DNA from: Spirosoma sp.
Lineage (GTDB): Bacteria > Bacteroidota > Bacteroidia > Cytophagales > Spirosomataceae
Direction of reading: 5' to 3'
Length of the DNA: 64,000 nt
NCBI RefSeq assembly: GCF_026391055.1
Contig: NZ_JAPLET010000025.1
Coordinates: 283,112-347,111 of the forward strand
Shown here one piece after another: positions 60,644-64,000 of the stretch. The number at the start of each line of letters is the position of its first letter. Position 1 is the stretch's first letter. The translations under genes were made by a program, and so were the position numbers. The notes under the pieces were generated by a model. That model worked only from the letters and a program-made list of their open reading frames with translations, did no database searches and was not told the origin of the DNA.

Positions 60644-60681
60644 GTTTACGAAGAATACGATTGTTTCACAATGACTTATCT

Positions 60682-62763
60682 ATGAAACCTCTGCTTATAA
60701 TCGGTTGCCTGTTGTTCTGCCTTTTTGAAAAAAGCTGGGGCCAGCCTGAGCTTGCGTCCTGTCAGGCCATCCGGAAAGGAGATACCTTGATGCTGAGTAA
60801 TTCGCTTATTCAGCGAACCTATTTGTTTCAGAACGGGAATCTTACCTCTTTGTCCATCACCGATAGACGAACGGGCAAAAAATGGCTGATGAACAGCAAA
60901 GACCCGGATTTTGCCCTACCCGTTAAAACTGGCGATCCTGTCAGTGGTGGTTTGACTGTAAAGGCCCTCGCAGAAACGGCCCTTTCTCCTGCCCACCTGG
61001 AAGCCGAAGTGGTGGTTGCCTTAGGAACATTGTGGGTGAAGCGCATTTTTCGGATTTATCCAAATTGTCCGGTTATCGCCTGCGATTATTACCTGAAAGG
61101 CAGTGCTCCCAACTGGCAACAACAGGCTCAGCAGGCCTATGATCTGCGTAACATTGAATCGCAGGCCGCTCAAAAGGAAGGCCAAGCAAACACGGTGGTT
61201 ATGGACAGGCTGGCGTTGCCCGGTCCGCATTGGAAAGGGAAGTCTGTCGAGTTTTTCGATGCCACCGACCAGAACAATACGCTTGTTGAGGAGTATGAGC
61301 GGCTGGCTTACCGACAAGCGGTACGGATGCGGGGCAATTTGTTATTTCTGGATGAAGTGGGAACTGATGCGGGTCTTTTCTGGCTCAAGGAAGCCCCCGT
61401 TTCGAGCGTGCAACTAGCGTACCCAGGGTTCGATTTCTCGTTAAAAATCGGTGAAGCGCTTGCTACGGGAACAGGTTTGGCCCCAAGCGATTTACAAATA
61501 AATGAATGGGTTCGGGGATATAGCCTCGTTCTGGGTGTTAGCTCGGGCGGAGAAGAGGGCCAATTGAGCGCATTACGCACGTATCAGCAGCAAGTACGGA
61601 TACGTAAAGCAAATCGAGATGAAATGATTTTGCTCAATACCTGGGGCGATAGGGGGCAGGATAAAAATATCAACGAATCGTTTGTGCTTCATGAACTGGA
61701 GTTAGGCGAAAAACTAGGCATCACCCATTTTCAGCTCGACGATGGTTGGCAACAGGGGAAAAGCGCTAACTCCGCTTTTCAGGGCGGTAGTTTCAAAGAC
61801 ATCTGGCGCCAACCTGACTATTGGCTGCCTGACCCGAAAAAATTCCCGGGGGGGTTTAATCGAATCGTCGAAGCAGGAAAAAAGCGAGGTATTACGTTGT
61901 CAACATGGTTTAACCCGAGTGTCGATAGTAGTTTCAAATACTGGTCTAAAGATGCCCAGGTCATGATCAATCAATACAGGCAATACGGTATTCGAATGTG
62001 GAAAATTGATGGTGTACAAATTGCCGACAAACAGGCTGAAATCAATTTTCGAAAAATGCTTGACACCGTGATGGCCAGTACGAGGGGCGAAGCCGTATTC
62101 AACCTGGATGTGACGGCTGGTCGGCGATTTGGCTATCATTACTTTTACGAATACGGAAATCTGTTTCTGGAGAACCGCTACACCGATTGGGCGAATTATT
62201 ATCCGCATTTTACCCTACGCAATTTGTGGATGCTTGCTCGGTACCTACCCCCTCAGCGATTGCAGATTGAATTTTTAAATAAATGGCGAAACCAGGATCG
62301 GTATGTACAGATCGATGAGTTTAGTCCGGCCCATTACGACTTCGACTATCTTTTTGCGGTTACCATGCCCGCTCAGCCGCTGGCCTGGATGGAAGCCCGA
62401 AACCTGCCTGCTGACGCATTCGTTACCGCCAATCTGATAAAAACCTATAAGAAGCACTGGCAGGCCTGGCACGACGGACAGATCTTCCCAATTGGTAATG
62501 AGCCGTCAGGAACAAGCTGGACCGGATTTCATTCCAGTATGGCTCAGCAAACAGCAGGTTATGTGTTGATATTTCGAGAAAAAAACGAGTATGATACAGC
62601 CCGGATAAAACTCGCTAATTTGTTGCCGGGAACGTATGAGTTCACCCACCTAACAGGACAGGGTAAACGTTTTCGGCAGAAGATTAGTATCGATCAAGAG
62701 GTACTGTTTACTTTACCGAAACCCTTAACGTATGGCTTTTACCACTATCAAAGGGTGAAATAA
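60682..62763 (+). CDS. GH36-like alpha-galactosidase, secreted
   Basis: 693 residues from the ATG at 60682, which begins a signal peptide (MKPLLIIGCLLFCLFEKSWG); an ATG at 60634 lies in the hairpin and is rejected. The N-terminal ~320 residues form the beta-sandwich of GH36; the TIM barrel has ITHFQLDDGWQ and MWKIDGVQ, with the Asp of KID (D443) as likely nucleophile. The usual cysteine-rich SGGGRFD acid/base motif appears as NLDVTAGRRFG, a diverged version, so the enzyme may act on a different alpha-galactoside. It closes the locus. Confidence 0.87.
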   Translation: MKPLLIIGCLLFCLFEKSWGQPELASCQAIRKGDTLMLSNSLIQRTYLFQNGNLTSLSITDRRTGKKWLMNSKDPDFALPVKTGDPVSGGLTVKALAETALSPAHLEAEVVVALGTLWVKRIFRIYPNCPVIACDYYLKGSAPNWQQQAQQAYDLRNIESQAAQKEGQANTVVMDRLALPGPHWKGKSVEFFDATDQNNTLVEEYERLAYRQAVRMRGNLLFLDEVGTDAGLFWLKEAPVSSVQLAYPGFDFSLKIGEALATGTGLAPSDLQINEWVRGYSLVLGVSSGGEEGQLSALRTYQQQVRIRKANRDEMILLNTWGDRGQDKNINESFVLHELELGEKLGITHFQLDDGWQQGKSANSAFQGGSFKDIWRQPDYWLPDPKKFPGGFNRIVEAGKKRGITLSTWFNPSVDSSFKYWSKDAQVMINQYRQYGIRMWKIDGVQIADKQAEINFRKMLDTVMASTRGEAVFNLDVTAGRRFGYHYFYEYGNLFLENRYTDWANYYPHFTLRNLWMLARYLPPQRLQIEFLNKWRNQDRYVQIDEFSPAHYDFDYLFAVTMPAQPLAWMEARNLPADAFVTANLIKTYKKHWQAWHDGQIFPIGNEPSGTSWTGFHSSMAQQTAGYVLIFREKNEYDTARIKLANLLPGTYEFTHLTGQGKRFRQKISIDQEVLFTLPKPLTYGFYHYQRVK

Positions 62764-62967
62764 ACAACAGTTAATGTGTCTGATGCCTAGCTATATAGGG
62801 TAGGCTATGTGGCCAGATTGACAGCTATTAAAATTCGCATGTCTTGGCCTGCTTACAAACGGACGTTTAATTGAACGGTGGCCGAGTTGTACCGTCCTAA
62901 AAAAAGTTGACCGTTTTGAGTTAGTCCGATCATACATTGACCATTTCACTGGTAGTCCGAAGTTAAG

Positions 62968-63828
62968 CTATTTCTTGGCCCCTGATTCGGACGGCTTATA
63001 GTAATTTTTCCAGCGCCGTTCTAACGGCCCATAGCTCCCATGAGCCGCTACCGGACTGAGCATGTCACAACTTAGGTGAGGCCGCTTGTAGTTGTACAGA
63101 AACACCCCTTTCTCCAGCAAGGTGTAGGCTTCCTCCAGCGAACGAACCGGTTGATGACTTAGATACTCCTCTTTCAGGATACCATTGACCCGCTCAGCCA
63201 CCGAGTTCTCTAAGGGGTCAGAGTTCTCCGTCATGCTGATCCGTATGTGATACGCATCCAGTACCCTGGTATATTCATCACAACAGTACTGAATACCCCG
63301 GTCGCTATGGTGAATCAAGTGTGGTCCCATTCGTTTGGTAATCTGTTTGAGGGCCATCTCTAGTGCTCGTCGAGAATGGACAGCTTCCAGATTTTCCGCT
63401 ACCGCAAAGCCCACGATCCGGTGCGAATAGGCGTCAGTAATCAATGAAATGTACAGATAGCCAGCCTCTGTCAACCAATACGTAATGTCGGCTACCCAAA
63501 CCTGATTGGGCCGTAAAACCACCAGGTCTTTGATCAGGTTTGGGTATTTACGAAACCGATGCCGGGAAAAGGTGGTGATCACCTTCCGCCTTCGCTTTCT
63601 GATTAACAGATGGTTAGCTGCCATTAAGTCAAACAAGGCGTCCCGACCCATTTTTATTCCCCGTTGTCCCAGCTCTTCTTTCAGGAGCCAGTATAGTTTC
63701 TTACCCCCCATGCGAGGGTGATCTTTTCGAACACCTTCGATCAGATCCAGTACTTGTTTATCGGCTTCGTCACCTTTAATGAGCCGATGGCTATGTTGAT
63801 AGTAAGCTTGCCGACTAAACCCAAACAA
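62968..63828 (-). CDS. IS3-family transposase, OrfB part (DDE integrase)
   Basis: 286 residues as an independent frame. The rve integrase core has the DDE triad in VADITYWL (D), HHSDRGIQY (D) and ENSVAERVNG (E). An N-terminal HTH_21 segment (DHPRMGGKKLYWLL) is present. The first codon of the open frame is TTG; the frame is open further upstream to 63904 (QLLRVSYPHLRVRRITGLF), as expected if it is normally made as OrfAB by a -1 frameshift. Cut-and-paste by a circle intermediate is the family mechanism. Confidence 0.95.
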   Translation of the reverse strand: MFGFSRQAYYQHSHRLIKGDEADKQVLDLIEGVRKDHPRMGGKKLYWLLKEELGQRGIKMGRDALFDLMAANHLLIRKRRRKVITTFSRHRFRKYPNLIKDLVVLRPNQVWVADITYWLTEAGYLYISLITDAYSHRIVGFAVAENLEAVHSRRALEMALKQITKRMGPHLIHHSDRGIQYCCDEYTRVLDAYHIRISMTENSDPLENSVAERVNGILKEEYLSHQPVRSLEEAYTLLEKGVFLYNYKRPHLSCDMLSPVAAHGSYGPLERRWKNYYKPSESGAKK

Positions 63829-63863
63829 CCCCGTGATCCGCCGGACGCGGAGATGAGGATAGC

Positions 63864-64000
63864 TTACTCGAAGGAGTTGGATTGCTTGGTAGCGGACTTT
63901 TTTTCAATGGCGATGCCCAGCTCCTGCTCGGCAACCCGAATGACGGTCGAATAATAAAGCACCTGAGTCTGGGCTTGTTCCAGCTCCCTCTGAAGCTGTT
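63864..64000 (-). CDS. IS3-family transposase, OrfA C-terminal part (5' end outside window)
   Basis: The last ~44 codons of OrfA, ending ELGIAIEKKSATKQSNSFE and TAA at 63864-63866. The upstream part reads QLQRELEQAQTQV, the leucine-zipper end of OrfA. The slippery heptamer A AAA AAG lies in the zero frame (GAA AAA AAG, 63903-63897) and a -1 shift joins OrfB without a stop. Confidence 0.85.
   Translation of the reverse strand, partial: QLQRELEQAQTQVLYYSTVIRVAEQELGIAIEKKSATKQSNSFE

Larger units (their letters stand above)
62888..64000 (-). mobile_element. IS3-family insertion sequence (cut by window end)
   Basis: A two-frame IS3-type element on the minus strand. The likely inner end begins TGTACCGTCCTAAAAAAAG at 62888, which looks like an IS3 terminal repeat; the other end and the target duplication are beyond the window. 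It lies ~125 bases after the GH36 gene. orfA (partial) and orfB are linked by a programmed -1 frameshift at A AAA AAG (63903 to 63897). Confidence 0.85.

Noticed and set aside
60634..60681. Upstream start for the GH36 gene
   Set aside because: The codons fall in the arm of the hairpin and precede a good signal peptide that starts at 60682.

Overview
The window looks like chromosomal DNA from an aerobic, gliding-type Bacteroidete of the order Cytophagales, most likely Spirosoma or a close relative. This is inferred from gene content: a gliding-motility C-terminal domain protein, a type IX secretion sorting domain, SusC/SusD with ECF sigma and FecR, TAnnTTTG-type promoters and a Bacteroidete-like IS3 element. 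No rRNA or tRNA gene was seen.

Layout. 0-2.9 kb: the end of a large secreted gliding-type protein and a secreted parallel beta-helix protein. 2.9-6.7 kb: a stripped-down type I-B CRISPR-Cas locus on the minus strand, with cas8b, cas7 and cas5 followed by a two-repeat mini-array, and no cas3, cas6, cas4, cas1 or cas2 in view. 7.6-9.9 kb: small hypotheticals, an alpha/beta hydrolase and a bifunctional-nuclease family protein. 10-24.7 kb: a nickel-transporter-like protein, an NHL-repeat protein and a complete minus-strand [NiFe]-hydrogenase cluster. The cluster runs hupS, hupL, protease, an unknown 103-aa protein, a TPR protein, then hypA, hypB, hypF, hypC, hypD and hypE. The subunits resemble group 2a (cyanobacterial HupSL / mycobacterial Huc type) uptake enzymes. 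24.8-26.8 kb: a luciferase-like monooxygenase and a secreted esterase.

26.9-35 kb: three secreted glycosidases in one direction (GH29 fucosidase, GH20 hexosaminidase, GH92 mannosidase), diverging from a Tat-exported mannonate-dehydratase-like protein; this set suits N-glycan or glycoprotein breakdown. 35.4-43 kb: an SDR, two zinc alcohol dehydrogenases, a royal-jelly-type beta-propeller, a SRPBCC protein and hypotheticals. 43.3-45.9 kb: a UvrA paralogue. 46.5-52.9 kb: three histidine kinases and a lone receiver. 53.7-62.8 kb: a polysaccharide-utilisation locus (ECF sigma, FecR, SusC with an STN domain, SusD, GH36 alpha-galactosidase). 62.9-64 kb: an IS3-family element cut by the window end, with an A AAA AAG frameshift site.

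The most unusual signals are the effector-only CRISPR-Cas locus with its mini-array, and a set of long intergenic hairpins, some built from repeated GAATGAGT-like words, that fill gaps between genes of the hydrogenase cluster. One of them fills the hupL-protease gap almost exactly with a 28-bp perfect stem. A perfect 11-bp inverted repeat lies just upstream of the hupS promoter box.
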